Assembly (NCBI GenBank): GCA_003550325.1
Contig: QKWP01000101.1
Coordinates: 189,838-253,837 of the forward strand
Direction of reading: 5' to 3'
DNA: 64,000 nucleotides
Source of the DNA: Gigaspora rosea
Lineage: Eukaryota; Glomeromycota; Glomeromycetes; Diversisporales; Gigasporaceae
The notes below the pieces were generated by a model. The model made no database searches. It was not told the origin of the DNA and saw nothing but the letters and a program-made list of their open reading frames with translations. The translations under genes and the position numbers were made by a program. Below, piece after piece: positions 21,162 through 34,238 of the stretch; within the stretch, counting starts at the first letter, position 1; every line of letters starts with the position of its first letter.

Positions 21162-24100
21162 ATCGTTTAAATTATATACAATATATGTATTAACTGCCGG
21201 GTTATGAAAAAAGGTTTATTACATTTTAAATATGTGAAATTTTTAAATAGATTAATACTGTATTTATAACGTCGAGAAGATATATGTCATAAAAATGTGA
21301 TCAATAGTTTATTGTAAAGCTAATAGTTAACAAATTCTGGAAACTTTGACATACATTTAGCACCAGGGGGTACCGAAAAACTAATTAGAAGCAAATTATA
21401 ATAAAATCACATGATTTCATAGACAGCAGGCCTTAATTTCTTCAAGCTCATTTATAGGCTTTGCAAAAAGATGAGATCCGTGATTTTTTTTAATGATTAT
21501 GACTGAGAATCAGAGATTCCAAATTGTCTGTTACTTTATATTTTCGATTGGTTCTTAAAATTTCAAAAAAGCTTCTCCGATTTTACATGACATTGTGATC
21601 TGCAGAGGTCACACCTTTTTGCAAAGCTGATTAGTAGCGCAGTCACAATTTGTAAATTTTTATGTAATATATTCACCACTACGATATGATTTTTGATTTT
21701 TTTGCTGTTTAAAAGGTTAGGTTACACCAGTAAAAATTTTATGATGATTTTAATTGTATGACGTATAGAAAAGATTAATTTTAATTGATTTTTCGGCAGG
21801 CCTGCAGTAGAGTTTCCAGGATTTGACTGTAATAATACGATTTTCAAAATTACATATCATGAATTTAGCGCTAGTACGTATAAAAATGGTAAATTATGAG
21901 CATAATTTTCGCATCATATAACCCTGAACACCCTAATTATGTGTCCTGAAATCATATTATCATAGTTCTAACTTCGTTATGAGTAGATGTCTCCATAAAA
22001 CGTTCAGATATCGTTCAGAAGAATTTTAAGAACCAATCGTATCGATTAGTGTTTAAAATTAATTTATGCTAGCAGATTAACATTTCAAAAAATATCAATA
22101 TCTTAACTTCACAGCCCATCTATCTTGATGACTTAATATTCAAAAGCAAGCTTAAATCATAAGCTTTCTTTTAACTATTAAGTCGCTTCAAAGTTAATTG
22201 AGATATGAACTGTGAAAAGTTATAGCATTAATTTCTATCGACGGCAGCCAATGTAAGAATGTAAAACCATTTTCTACAATAACGATAAACAAACTTAAAT
22301 ATATCTCTCATTAAATACCAAGATAAAAAATTGGGCAAGTCACATATCTAAACAAATGGAATGATTAATTTTGTAGTGTGTTATTAAGTAAATACATCAC
22401 TTTATTGAATAAGAGTCAAGAATTATAAACAGTGCTAAACTGTATGAAGTTTGACACCGCTGAATGGTTATAATAAAGTCAATTTTATCTATCTTATCAG
22501 TTATTGGGATTCAATCTCTATTTACACATAACCTCAATTATTTACAACAAAAAAATAATATCAATTGTAGTGTGATCGTTTTTTTAGCATGCATGACGAA
22601 AACTACATAATCTAGTATCTGATGAAACTATATGCTTTTTGAGATTTATCAAGCTTCATCAATTTCATCATGCATCATTAAAATACGGTAAGGATTTAAT
22701 CCAAAATCAAATTTATAATAAATTTAGTAAACTTGATAAATTTATTTCTGTTTTATTTTAAATGTTATCTTCTTTTATATTGGACGAATTTATAATAAAT
22801 TTTGGATAACTGATGATATTCTTTTTTGTACTATCATTGCTATTATAAAATCTATTATCAATGCAAATAATTATTAACAATAAAGTTAAATACATCCACA
22901 TGCAAATAGAATTTGCAGCTCAAATTTTATATACTGTTTCAATTATCTTGAATGCATATATTAATTTGATGGACAAATAAATAGGATAGGATTAATATCA
23001 TGTATAGTTCTGATTATATAAACGACTTTTAAATCAAATCGAAAATTAGTTTAATCAAATGAGACTCAAATTTATTTTATATGAGGACTCAATCACTTGG
23101 TAGAATAAACCACAGAAATAATAAGATTATAAATTGTTTTAGAAGTGTTTCAAATTGAGTATTATTATATATAGCAAAGAAAATTTAAATATTTTCATCA
23201 AAGTAGTAAGATACCTAAAGTTTTTCGCTTCATAACAGTAATAACAAAATATCGAATGTAACCTAGTTGCTAGAAATTAAAAATTCTAAGTTCTTGAGCA
23301 AAAATATTTTGAATAAAGAATTTGTAAAACCAATATACAAGCTGTTAATAAAGTAAGCAATGTATCTAAAAAATTGTGAAAAAAGTAAATAAGAATTTAA
23401 ATAATTTTCGATTAAAATTTCATCTTGATCTTATGCATATTCAATTGATTTTTGTCAACACTATAATAAAAGGATTTAAGTGCTGAATTGTCAACAAGTA
23501 GAATATTAGATCATTAATTGTTACCAAGTGACGGACAAAGAAATGTGAGAATAAAAATTGGAATAAAAAGTAATGTCAAACAAATAGTTCTTTTCACCCC
23601 TTTTGACATTTTTTTAAATTTGGCTTTATTTAATTGTTTCCATATATACCATGCACAAACAAATACCATTTAATTTTATTATGCAATTAAGATTTCATTT
23701 TCTTAAAACAATGTGGAGAAAAATCCACACTCTAAATTTTGGTTTCATTGTAAATAATTAAATTTTTATTCTGCATTACATTTTAAGTCTTTGCTATAAG
23801 ATTATACTTTTTCGTCAATTGTTAATTTTATCTATTTGAATAATAATAATTTAATTTAAAAAAATAAAAGTAAAAATATTATAGGTCTAATATCTTTTTT
23901 GCTATTATTAGTCAGCTATATTTTACTTTGTTGTGCTGTTTAATATCATGTTCTCTCAAAAAACATGATCACACTCGCAATAAAATGATAATTTTGTCAG
24001 AAACATAGCTTTATTTTTTCAAATTCATAAAAAGAGGATTAAATTTGTAGTTCTTGTATAATTAAAAAATATAATTCATTCTGAAGAGCCACCAAATGCT

Positions 24101-25590
24101 GAAAATTGATTCTGTTGTTACTTAGCAAAGCTTCAAAATTGCCAAAACTCAAAACCTAATTGTTTTCTTTTTCTTAAATTATTGATTAGGCTAGATTGAT
24201 GTATGTCCTAAAATTATAAAATGATGCCCGTATGCAAATGTCCCCTTTAAACTATCTGATTGGACAATCTTGCATATATGTGCATAAACTCATAAAATTT
24301 AAATCAACTAACTTTATAAGGATTATAATCATCGGTAACTGTAATTATGCATGATTTATGTCGTCAAAATTTGTAATTGATGAATTAATAATCAAAAAAA
24401 AAAGCGTAAAAATTTAAATGCGAAAATCAAGAATACAGGAATGATCAGATATTTTTATTCACACTCGATTGACATCTATGATTTTTAAAATTCGATTTTC
24501 ATCCGTTATGCGTATTTTATGGATGTTAGATTAACTAATATGTAGATAACCTTAATAACATGCGTTTGTGAGTCGCATGCAGTTATCGACAAAATAGTAA
24601 GGTAAACTGAATTTTTACAGTATCTCATGGTAGAATCATAATAATTTTCAACGCAAACTAACACAACCTTACAGTAATTCATAATACAGACTCAACATTA
24701 AATATCTATTGTGCATCGAATAGGTTTGTAACAGAATTTTTTATAGTAATTCACAATAATTCTAATACAAGCTAACTCTCATTAACAGAATAGTTTTACA
24801 ATAGCTCACCAATGCAAGCTAAAAACTTCGACTAATTCAAATTTAGCCCCACGAAAATCAAAATGCAATTAACTCGACCACGTTGTGGTCGCCAGAATGG
24901 CAGGCAAGTGTTTAAAATTTTCTTATGTAACTCATTAGAAATCGTGAAAATTCTATGCAAAACAAAACTTACACAACTTTAAATTACATACAGTGGTCAA
25001 CGGAATAGCAAATAGTTTCAAAAAAGAATGGTTTGTCGTAACTCTTGATGAAAATCATGGTAATTGCAATGCAAACCAACTTTAAACATTGTATACTGCA
25101 TTATCGTTCTTTTCGATTCAGTTTAATTTAATCACTATATGATTATTTTTTACGAGCTTCGTGAGTTCTACAATTACAATACAAGCAATTACCTAAATTC
25201 GTTATATTTTCAGAATCCATTTATTATATTTAATATAGTAAATGGGATCTGAAAAATGTAACATTATATGTATCGTAATCGTGGTACTCACTGAGCTTGC
25301 AAACTGATCAAATTGAAAAGAGCGATAATAAGTTCTGTAACGAATCGTTTTTCAATAGAACTAACAATAATTTAATTGCAAATCGGCTCAACCATAGTAA
25401 CATACTGAGATAATGGGTAAGGTTTTGTAACAGAATTGTTTACCGTAACTCGTGATAATTCTGATGAAGCTAACTCAACCTTAAACACAGACTGGAATAG
25501 CGGACAGGTTTCGTAAGAGAATTTTTACAAATTTATGTTAGAAATCGTGGTAATTCAAATGCACACCAACTCAGCCGCATTGATTAATTG
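21162..25590. other. Long AT-rich non-coding stretch of copy A
   Basis: No reading frame of interest on either strand. Up to about 24205 it aligns with 44300-44960 plus 48803-51210 of copy B, with many small indels. The remainder (about 24205-25590) is absent from B and shows a loose repeating theme of GTAACAGAATTGTTTACAGT-like words, about every 100-130 bp, with no clear period. Confidence 0.6.
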
Positions 25591-25626
25591 AAAAAATCAG
25601 GGGCGCCATTGGCGCCCCGATTTTTT
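25591..25626. repeat. GC-rich perfect-looking hairpin
   Basis: AAAAAATCAGGGGCGCC, loop ATT, GGCGCCCCGATTTTTT: a 17-bp stem with one mismatch. It resembles an intrinsic terminator in form, but in a fungal nucleus it is more likely an element end or structure-forming repeat. It stands out because the surroundings are very AT-rich. Confidence 0.7.
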
Positions 25627-25683
25627 CTTCTTGTAATTCATATAATTTTACTGAGATCTGCAAATTCTATTGACAATTTTAAT

Positions 25684-26555
25684 TGAAAAGCCTGTCAACG
25701 AAGTGACAGGGCGATCATTATTGCGAGATCAGATGACTTTATGACAGATCAAGTACAGGTTTTGTTATGTATCCTTTTATGGTTATTCTTTGATTATTGT
25801 CGTGAGATCTTGTAACTTGTTTTTACAGGTAGTTTCAGATTTGCATATGATTTTGATATTCACATGGTTATGATTATTGTTAGATCGACAATGAGAGTAA
25901 GGGATAATGACTGTGGCCAAGTATGAACCAGTGATACGGGAAGAGTATTTTAAGGCCAAGAATTTCAGTAAAGAAGGTTATCTTTCTTTTCGCTATCGCT
26001 CGCCTTGTGAAGGCTGGCTCTATCGCCCTCCCTTACCCACCCGAAGTCAAGCAAGTGAAACTGTTGTTATGCCAGGCTCCACGGCTGCGCTAGCAGTGCA
26101 AGGACCTGATGTTTTTTGATATGCCAGGCTCCACGGCTGCGTTAGCAGTGCAAGGACCTGATGTTTTGTATGGTTCCGCGACTGAAAGTGGCAGTGCAAG
26201 GACCTGTTTTGTACCTGGCTCCACGACTGCAAGTGGCAGTGCAAGGACCAGAGGTAGTTGGATCCACGGCTGCAAGTGGCAGTGCAAGACCAGTTGTTGT
26301 ATTTGGCTCCACGGCTGCAAGTGGCAGTGCAAGGACCAGTATTATGAAAAGCCTGTCAACGAAGTGACAGGGCGATCATTATTGCGAGATCGGATGACTT
26401 TATGACTGATCATGTACAGGTTTTGTTATGTATCCTTTTATGGTTATTCTTTGATTATTGTCGTGAGATTTTGTAACTTGTTTTTACAGGTAATTTCAGA
26501 TTTGCATATGATTTTGATATTCACATGATTATTGTTAGATCGATAATGAGAGCAA
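25684..26555 (+). repeat. ~210-bp direct repeats flanking minisatellite block
   Basis: 25684-25900 and 26345-26552 are near-identical. Both start AAAAGCCTGTCAACGAAGTG and end TTGTTAGATCGAYAATGAGAG. Between them lie a short frame (TVAKYEPVIREEYFKAKNFS) with the CGCCTTGTGAAGGCTGGCTC leader and six minisatellite units. The arrangement suggests duplication of a leader-plus-array cassette. It is absent from copy B. Confidence 0.85.
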
Positions 26556-26930
26556 TGCAAGGACCTGTAGTATGTATACCCGGCTCCACGGCTGCAAGTG
26601 GCAGTGCAAGGACCAGAGGTAGTTGGCTCCACGGCTGCAAGTGGCAGTGCAAAGACCTGTTGTGTACCTGGCTCCACGGCTGCAAGTGGCAGTGCAAGGA
26701 CCAGAGGTAGTTGGATCCGCGGCTGCAAGTGGCAGTGCAAGGACCTGTTGTTGTATTTGGCTTCACAGCTGCAAGTGGCAGTGCAAGGACAGTTGTTGTA
26801 TTGGCTCCACGGCTGCAAGTGGCAGTGCAAGGACCTGTTGTTGAATTTGGCTTCACAGCTGCAAGTGGCGGTGCAAGGACCAGTTGTTGTATTGGCTCCA
26901 CGGCTGCAAGTGGCAGTGCAAGGACCATAA
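26068..26930 (+). repeat. 43-50-bp minisatellite (GGCTGCAAGTGGCAGTGCAA core)
   Basis: Six units at 26068-26338 and eight at about 26581-26928 follow the form GGCTCCACGGCTGCAAGTGG-CAGTGCAAGGACC with a variable 10-18-bp spacer (TGTTGTTGTATTT, AGAGGTAGTT). All overlapping long frames on both strands here are translations of the repeat and not genes. The core equals that of 8300-8705 and 63173-63545, but the spacer differs. Confidence 0.92.
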
Positions 26931-27959
26931 GAATGAACCTCGCTCATACCGGCAGGAACACGTTACCGATTCTCTTTTCAGCTATGAGAAGATTCGACGG
27001 TTTTCCCTCTATATGAAGGCATCATAGGTGTCCATTTCGTTTACTGTTGTGATGAATGCGTGTCGCTATGGTGGAAAATGTGATTATGTATATTAGAGCC
27101 AATAAGGTAGCAAGCCCTTATCCCATATGTTCTTCAGATATGTAAATAAAGTCATTCAGTTTTGTTGTATAAAGTCAGCTGATCGAGCAATAATAATAGT
27201 GCCTCTAGGTTGATTTAGCTCATTTATTCTCTATTTTCGCATTTCTTTTTTAATTACGTAAAAATATGGTAATTTTCCAACCCTAATTATAATAATTAAT
27301 TTTCTTGAGATTATTATTAATTTACATTTAATTTTGACTAAGCAAAATTAAATATAGTTCCAGCAAATTAGACATAATTCCAGTCAATTTAATGTTGTTT
27401 TTCTACCTTTACAGTATTCGTTCTTTAATTTGAAAATTTTTCTCAAATTAATTTCAAGAAATTTTGTAGTATAAAGAAAGTTGAATTCATTTTAGAATAA
27501 AATTTGTTGTAAATAAATACCACTTAAAACATTAAGTAGCTGCTCCATAGAATCAATAAGCTTACTTCTTTAAACTCAGTTCTCTGACGGCCTCTTGATG
27601 CCGTAGGAGTAGTAATATGCGAAGCGTAAATTGAACAGATAATATAAATAATCTACAGACTATTTTAAACCGGGGAATATCTTCGAAATTTTTCAAATAT
27701 CAGCTATTCTATTATCTAAGATTTTCATATATTATTATACAATTGCCAACATAATAATATAATGCATACCAAAAAAAAAATTACTATTGAGCATTTTAAA
27801 GTTTATTTGTTGAAAATTTTTAATAAGGGGTTTCAGAATTAAAAAAAAAATAACGTATTTCGGAATTTAAAAATCTTATTCGTAAGATGAAATGGGAGTT
27901 TTTAGAGACTCCCATTTGACGAAATAGAGGAAACAAATTATAATTCAGAGTAAATAATA

Positions 27960-28405
27960 AAACTTTCGCTCAAATTACATACTGAACCTTTGCTCAAAAA
28001 TTGCTTACTGAACTTTTGTTCAAATTACTTATTAAACCTTTGCTCAATTTATTTTTTTATATAACTTACTGAATCTTAGCTCAAATTACTCGCTGAATCT
28101 TTGCTCAAATTACTTACTGACCTTTGCTCAAGTTACTTACTGAACTTTTGCTCAAATTATTTATTAAACCTTCACTTAAGTTGTTTTTCTATAATAACTA
28201 CTAAACCTTTGCTCAAATTACTTATTAAATATTTTTCAAATTATTCTTTTATATAACTTACTAAACTTTTGTTTAAGTCATTTTTTTACATTACTTACTA
28301 AGTCTTGGCTTAAATTATTTTTTATATAACTTATTATACTTTCGCTTAAATTATTTTTTATATAACTTATTAAACTTTCGCTTAAATTTTTTTTTATATA
28401 GCTTA
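27960..28405 (+). repeat. 24-30-bp tandem array TTTGCTCAAATTACTTACTG
   Basis: About fifteen degenerate units of CTTTGCTCAAATTACTTACTGAAC, grading into TTTCGCTTAAATTATTTTTTATATAACTTATTAAA at the 3' side. Copy B has the same array at 52033-53160, interrupted by a 664-bp element. A conserved hairpin (AAATGGGAGT / ACTCCCATTT) lies just upstream at 27889-27920 in A. Confidence 0.85.
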
Positions 28406-28415
28406 AAAACGTTAC

Positions 28416-28634
28416 TTAAGTTATCTTAAATATTAATATTCCTCCAAAGAGAACTTTCAAGCAAACTAAAGGGCTTGAAAAAAAATCGTTAGATTTAATT
28501 GTTCTTTCACGTATAGTAAGATATCGATCCAGTTCTATAACTTGTATTAATTCCAATATTTCGTCAATTTCTTTATCCAGAACTTTAGTAATAGCCTTAT
28601 TCGTGCTAGTTGAGTGTTGTTTAGGTGTTCTCAA
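28416..28634 (-). pseudogene. Unrecognised ORF, intact in A, interrupted in B
   Basis: 72 codons with protein-like composition (STNKAITKVLDKEIDEILEL, then DRYLTIRERTIKSNDFFSSP). The corresponding frame in copy B is split by the element at 53281-53960, between ELI and DRYL. Farther upstream on the minus strand (28700-29100) are short homologous pieces in A and B, such as YDDACAISLKTQLIVEF and LVLGPHWCWVVVLNEKIID, separated by stops. This suggests a decayed multi-exon gene. No domain recognised. Confidence 0.3.
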
Positions 28635-29780
28635 GCGTCTTAATCAATGGGTAAAAAAGTGTCGGGAAATAAAATTTATTTAGCAGAAAATATTTAAATT
28701 AGTCAGCAAGTTAATAATTAAGATGAATATGCGTGGTTTGATAAAGCTTATTACGTAAATCTAACATTTTTATTAATAAAAAAAATTGAATGAGCTTGTC
28801 ATTTAAATCAACAAACTTTTTACAATAAATCACCTTTATTTTATACCTGACTTGAAAATTCTACAATCAATTGAGTTTTCAAAGAGATCGCACAAGCATC
28901 ATCATAATCAGCAACGAATTATTATTTTACTTCTCGTACTAAATGTTTTTATGATCAATAAAAACAATCGGGAAGCCCAAAAATTAATAGTCGATACTTA
29001 TCGTTACTTAGCTTTACCAATATGCCAATAATTTCAACTATTACCGTCAATAATCTTTTCATTCAATACAACAACCCAACACCAATGGGGACCTAAAACT
29101 AGTAGCATATTATAATTGAAGTCAGTAAACGGAACAACGAGGACTGCTAAAGTTGATGTTTCACAGAATATTTTCGAAGATCCGTAGCATTTGCTTTTTG
29201 TTTAATGGTCGCTTTGTTTTTTTTTTTATTTTTCATTTTTATTTTTCATTTTTGTTTTTATTTTTCCATTTTTTTAGTTTTGACAATGAAATTTAATAGA
29301 TAATAGAAAGAACCGCTCAAATATTGACTACGATGTTTATTTTGATTGATTCTAATAATGAGCACCATTACGATCACTAATTAATCTCACCACTTGAGAA
29401 AATTTCAATTACGTCATCAATTGCATATTCGAATTCTAAGAAAAATTTTATGTAAATATAAATATCGTTGGGCACCATTGCGATCACTTGCTAATCATAT
29501 TGAGAATGACATTTGAGAGCACCTGTTGTCGATGTGAAATTTTAAGCATGTTAAGCATAAAACGATATTAGAAGCAATATCGATTAACAATAAAATAATT
29601 TAAAATTATAAATAAGTGTATTCAAGATTTGTACATCTCTTATTTGATAGTAAATACGTCTTCTAATTTTTGTTTGTCTCTCACTTCCGGGTTACATTAA
29701 CCTACACAGCTTTCTAGCATCGCGTAATTTTACCTTTGACTGTCGTTCTGACAGGTCACAGGCTATATTGTTTTGTATAA

Positions 29781-30941
29781 CCTAGGGGATAGTTAAAGAT
29801 ACGGGGGGGGGACAACTTTGTGTTACACAAGTAGATTAATTACTGGCCGAATTGTGCATCCACTTATTTGCGCGGGTAATACAAGCTCCTGGAGAGGAAA
29901 TAGCAAATCGGAGAATGCAAATTTTGACTATTCCGGATCAGCCCGACGAAGAATTCTAACACGCGTAAATGAAGAAAAAAGCGAAAATACGCAAAAACTA
30001 ATGTTTAAATCGATCTTGGAGCACCAATTAAAAATGACGGAAATGAAATTTTACTTATATTAAGCATCGCTCTAACTCTATAGCCTCTAACGTTAAGGCC
30101 CTAACCCTAAATTGTTATCTCACGCACTTAGTTTATTTACAAATTTGGATTTTCTTTTTTGGTTTGTGTTACCCGCACATATAAGTAAAATGGCCGAACT
30201 ATGAATTGGCAAAAATTCGCTTTTCTTTATTTTTTTTGACATACACATGTAAAAGCAGCCGATTTACAAAGTTAAGGCTGCTTATACCCCATATATATAA
30301 ACGAAGTCTTTCTATTTAAATTGGTCCACTGCTAAAAAAAATTAGATTATGCATTTTTAAGGTTACTATTTGATAACCCTCAAATGTCAGCAGCACTCAG
30401 AAATGTATCAGAAATAGATGCCTTTTCATAAAGAAATCATTCACCAAAAACCAACTAGCACGAAATACAAAATCATCTGATAGAGATAATGAAACAGGAG
30501 ATGAACAAGATGTAGTAATCAAAAATTGACTACATCTAGTATCACAGATTAACTTTAAACTTTATTTATTTATATTCATATTTAGTATATTCTATAATTT
30601 ATGTAAATTAAAATATGCTTATGTTATAATACATTAAAATATTAAAAAAGTATACAGGGCATGTCATATCTAGGAAGGACACAACTGTGGTATGTGATAG
30701 ATGGAGCACCTAAGGCAATGGGACCTATTTTTAGAAATGACCCTATTGTTAGAAATCTTTTATTTTTTGTTACAACACACTATAAAACACAAATTTTTTC
30801 AAACAATTCATGTGCAATACAAATATATAAGTTAGAATATATCATGTTGTATAAAATTAACCATTTGTATATCCATAGAACCATATTTACCACTCCAGTA
30901 ACTTTTGAAGCAATTACAAAAGACAATAGACTGATTTACAA
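29781..30941. other. Unique stretch after copy A, weak ORFs only
   Basis: Begins with a G9-type run (29803-29812). Frames at 29818-30063 (no ATG start) and 30661-30960 (MSYLGRTQLWYVIDGAPKAM...) show no recognisable domain. The latter ends inside the foldback element that follows. CCCTAACCCTAA occurs near 30099. Confidence 0.3.
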
Positions 30942-31262
30942 ATTTGATAATAAGTTTTGATCTACCAATCCCTTTTGGATAATTTTGCTACCAAAATGTT
31001 CATCTCAATGAGACGATTTTAACAAGCACAAAATCATTAAATTCTGATTACAGATCCCAAGATTATTACGATTTTGTACTATTTATTAGTAAATTATAGT
31101 AATTTAAAATTTACTAATAAAATAGTACAAAATTGTGATGATCTTGGGATCCTGTGATCAGATTTTAATGATTTTGGGCTTTTTAAAATCGTCTCATTGA
31201 GACGAACATTCTGGTAGCAAAATCATCTAAAATGGACAAGTAGATCACAACTTATTATCAAA
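30942..31262. repeat. Complete foldback (palindromic) element
   Basis: The left arm starts AATTTGATAATAAGTTTTGATC. The right arm is its inverse, ending GATCACAACTTATTATCAAA. Arms of about 140 bp include CTCAATGAGACGATTTTAAC and AATCATTAAATTCTGATTACAG with their inverses. The centre is TTTATTAGTAAATTATAGTAAT. Solo or separated arms of the same module occur at 1310-1440, 6590-6720 and 7985-8110. Confidence 0.8.
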
Positions 31263-31878
31263 ATTTTAAATTAGCTTATATAAAAACAAGATAAAGTAAA
31301 TATTAAACAACAATAACTTTAGAAAATAAAAGCAAAAAAAGAGCAGAGTGTAGCAAAAAAAAAACCAAAAAAAGAAAAAACAAACCATAAAAAATAATAT
31401 TATAAAAAAAAATTTTAAATTTCTAAATTTTTTTAAAAATAGTTATATTAGATTTCTAACAATAGGAGCCAATAGTCAAATTTAACTAAATTTTACAAAG
31501 TTTTAAGCCTATTAGAAAAATAAAATTTTATATATGAATATAATACAATTTATATTTTATTAAATAATAATAGATAATAAATTTTATATATAAAATTTTA
31601 TAAAAATATATTAACATTTAAAAAAATTTTAGATGTAACAAAAAAAGTTTCTAAGAATAGGTGCCATTTCTTACATATAGTAATTTTGACTTAAACTATA
31701 AGTGGCCTAGACAATCACAATTTACAAAATTATATAATTTCATTCAATTTATTTTACATATTTATTTTATGCTAATATTTATTTAATCTGATAAGTCAAT
31801 CATGTGAATATGATCTTACACAATCTTCTATAATTTAAAAACTTATTTAAACACTGGAAATTTATCTGAAGAAATAAC

Positions 31879-32010
31879 ATGAAGTCAAGTAAACTTTATT
31901 CAAGAGCTACTAAAGTATGCAACTATTGTAAAAATAAACATTTATGCTGTACAAAAATCAAACCTTCTGACAAGTGTACCAATTGCAAAAAAACAGGACA
32001 TACCTTGTAA
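31879..32010 (+). pseudogene. Zinc-knuckle-like fragment
   Basis: A 43-codon frame from ATG 31879 reads CNYCKNKHLCC, then CTNCKKTGHTL and stop. The second motif resembles a CX2CX4H zinc knuckle as in retroelement Gag or DNA-binding proteins. It is followed by more than 1.5 kb of AT-rich sequence with dense stops. Probably a relic of a retroelement; the call rests on the Cys/His spacing alone. Confidence 0.3.
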
Positions 32011-33598
32011 AGACTTATTTATATATTGAAAAAAGGGCTAAAACCTCTAAACTACTCAACACTAAATGAGATGCCAAAGACAACACTATAATTAACTAAA
32101 TAGAAAAAACTACAACCACATTAGGATTCAACAACCATTGTTAATAACTCAAAAATTTGAAGTCCAAATATATTTACAAAAAGTACTTGAGAATTGTTAA
32201 CATTTAAAAAAATCTTTGCAAGAAACTATAGAACCAACAATATCCTATATTATAGTAACCAAGGAACTATAAACCAAATAGCAATTAATGATTTATAAGT
32301 AAACACAGCTACATTTGTGACTATATAAGGAATAGAAAATACTACAGTAGTACAAAAAACTATAATCTTGCTTAACAACTTATATAATAATAATATAGGA
32401 TTATCAACTCCAAAAAACTATTCAAGGAATTCGAATTAAATAAGTAGACTATACTAATTATTTAAACTAAAAAAGACTTTAGTGTAATCTCAAAAGAGGG
32501 CAAAACAACAATTTTTATCTTAAAAATTGTCTAAATGACTAAAAGAAGTAGTATAAAAAAAATTAGTAGCAAAATCCTAAAGAATTAAAATAAAAACTTA
32601 TATTTGAAAACACTAAACTTAATTATCAGTAAAATTTTATACTATACCTTAAAAATACTTTAAGAAAATATATTAAACAAAGTAAAGAAATCCTCATACA
32701 AAAACCAATTGAAGAAATACAAATTGATATTAAAGTCACAGTAAAAGAATTAATCTTATGTGTATACTAACAAACAACTATAGAATAGATCAAGTAATAG
32801 TAGTATTACAACAAGTACTAAAAGTTAATAGTTTATTACTAAACAATAATGCTATATTTAATCACAAACAAAACCAAAAGCAACATGAATATGTTAGCCT
32901 ATTAATTGCAACCCATTAAGCACTAGTCTTTATTATTATTAAAGCTATTTGAGAAATGCTATACCAAACTTTATAACGAGTATAATCTTATACAGACTAA
33001 ATTTGTTACAAGAAATATTAGTAAACAAAGGAGCTAATATTGCCTAAGGACTAGATACAATAGATACTAAAAATGAAAAATTCTATTTTAATGAACACTT
33101 ATGCATAGAAGAAGTTTCAGAAGAATACTCAAAATTATTATAAAAGAAAAACCTACTGAAATTAAAATAACACCAAAAACTAAATACAGACTAATATTAA
33201 CAAAATATAGAGCCTTAAAGTTACAACATTTTGATAGTATTATATACAAAATATTATGCAATTGTCTGAAGATACCAATATTATTTCATTTCAATATTAA
33301 AATTACAAATAATAGCAAGAATATTTGTGATACTTACTTAATATATATTTAAAATAATTATATTTAAATATTCTTATTAGAAATACTACTATATGAAATA
33401 GCATTATCATTATTTATTATTTAATCAGAAAATCATTACATTTTTATGGAATATTAAGAGAAGAAGTTAAAGAAGAAGCTTATTATTGTGTTAATATTTC
33501 AAATAAAGATCTATTGCAAGTAATAGCACACCAAGGAGCACCTGATATTAAGATAAATATTCAAAAAGACACTTATAACCACCTAGCAACTAAAAAGC
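32011..33598. other. AT-rich, stop-dense sequence; decayed coding suspected
   Basis: Plus-strand fragments such as QKPIEEIQIDIKVTVKELIL (about 32697-32757) look coding-derived, and strand composition is A-rich throughout, as in decayed retroelements. I could not identify protease, reverse transcriptase or integrase motifs. The frame 33101-33352 has no recognised content. Confidence 0.3.
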
Positions 33599-34022
33599 TA
33601 GTGATACAAATTGAAAATCGAATTAATTAATTAGTTGTAAAGTTGACAACTAATCGATTTGAATTTTACAAACCCAACTTAGTTGATTAATCGATTAGTC
33701 AACTAATCAATTAATCGATTGGCCAACTAATTGATTAATCAACTAATTAATCGATTAGTCAATTAGTCATTTAATTAGCTAATTATATAAAAATGTCAAC
33801 CCGGTTGTTTTCAGTTGCTACCTTACATGTATTTTACTATGTTTTTGTTTATTATTTATTCTATTAATTAATTGGTCAATCGATTAGTCAACGAATCGAT
33901 TAATCGATTAGTTGATTAATCACCAACTATTCGATTAGTTAAATAAATCGATTAATCGATTAGTTGGATAAAATGATCTATCAACTAATCAATTAAAAAA
34001 TTTTCATCGATTTGTAACACTA
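33599..34022. mobile_element. hAT-type MITE tiled with TTAATCGATTAGTTGA
   Basis: Ends TAGTGATACAAATTG and the inverse of TAGTGTTACAAATCG. The flanks TAAAAAGC (33591-33598) and TAAAAGC (34023-34029) differ by one A in a run. The interior is dominated by AATCGATTAGT/ACTAATCGATT words in both orientations. There is no coding capacity. Confidence 0.65.
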
Positions 34023-34238
34023 TAAAAGCACTATTACATTATTCACTATTTGATAACCTACTTGAAGACAAAGTAGCTATTAAAATAGATATTTGGCACA
34101 AATATACTTATATTAAAGAAAAGTACAAACTGTTATATCCCAAATGCCACTTTGTACAAATTGCAAAAAGCATAATAAAACAGATAATTTTGAAATAAGT
34201 AAAAAGACTAAAAAGCAATATAGAACCTGTAATACGTA

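Larger units (their letters stand above)
16640..29780 (+). repeat. Segmental duplication, copy A
   Basis: From TAGTAAATAAAAAAAAACCA (about 16656) to TTGTTTTGTATAAC (about 29780), the sequence aligns collinearly and in the same orientation with 39650-55390. Kinase exons, intron array, long non-coding stretches and the downstream TTTGCTCAAATTA array are all shared. About 3 kb of A (roughly 24205-27190, with the minisatellite) is missing from B, and several B insertions are absent from A. Confidence 0.93.

Noticed and set aside
26047..27016. Several overlapping frames of 60-167 codons on both strands
   Set aside because: All are translations of the 43-50-bp minisatellite in different frames; shared repeats such as VAVQGP or LHCHLQPWSQ reflect the DNA unit, not proteins.
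29818..30063. 81-codon frame after copy A
   Set aside because: No ATG, no recognisable domain and no counterpart elsewhere in the window; left as unproven.
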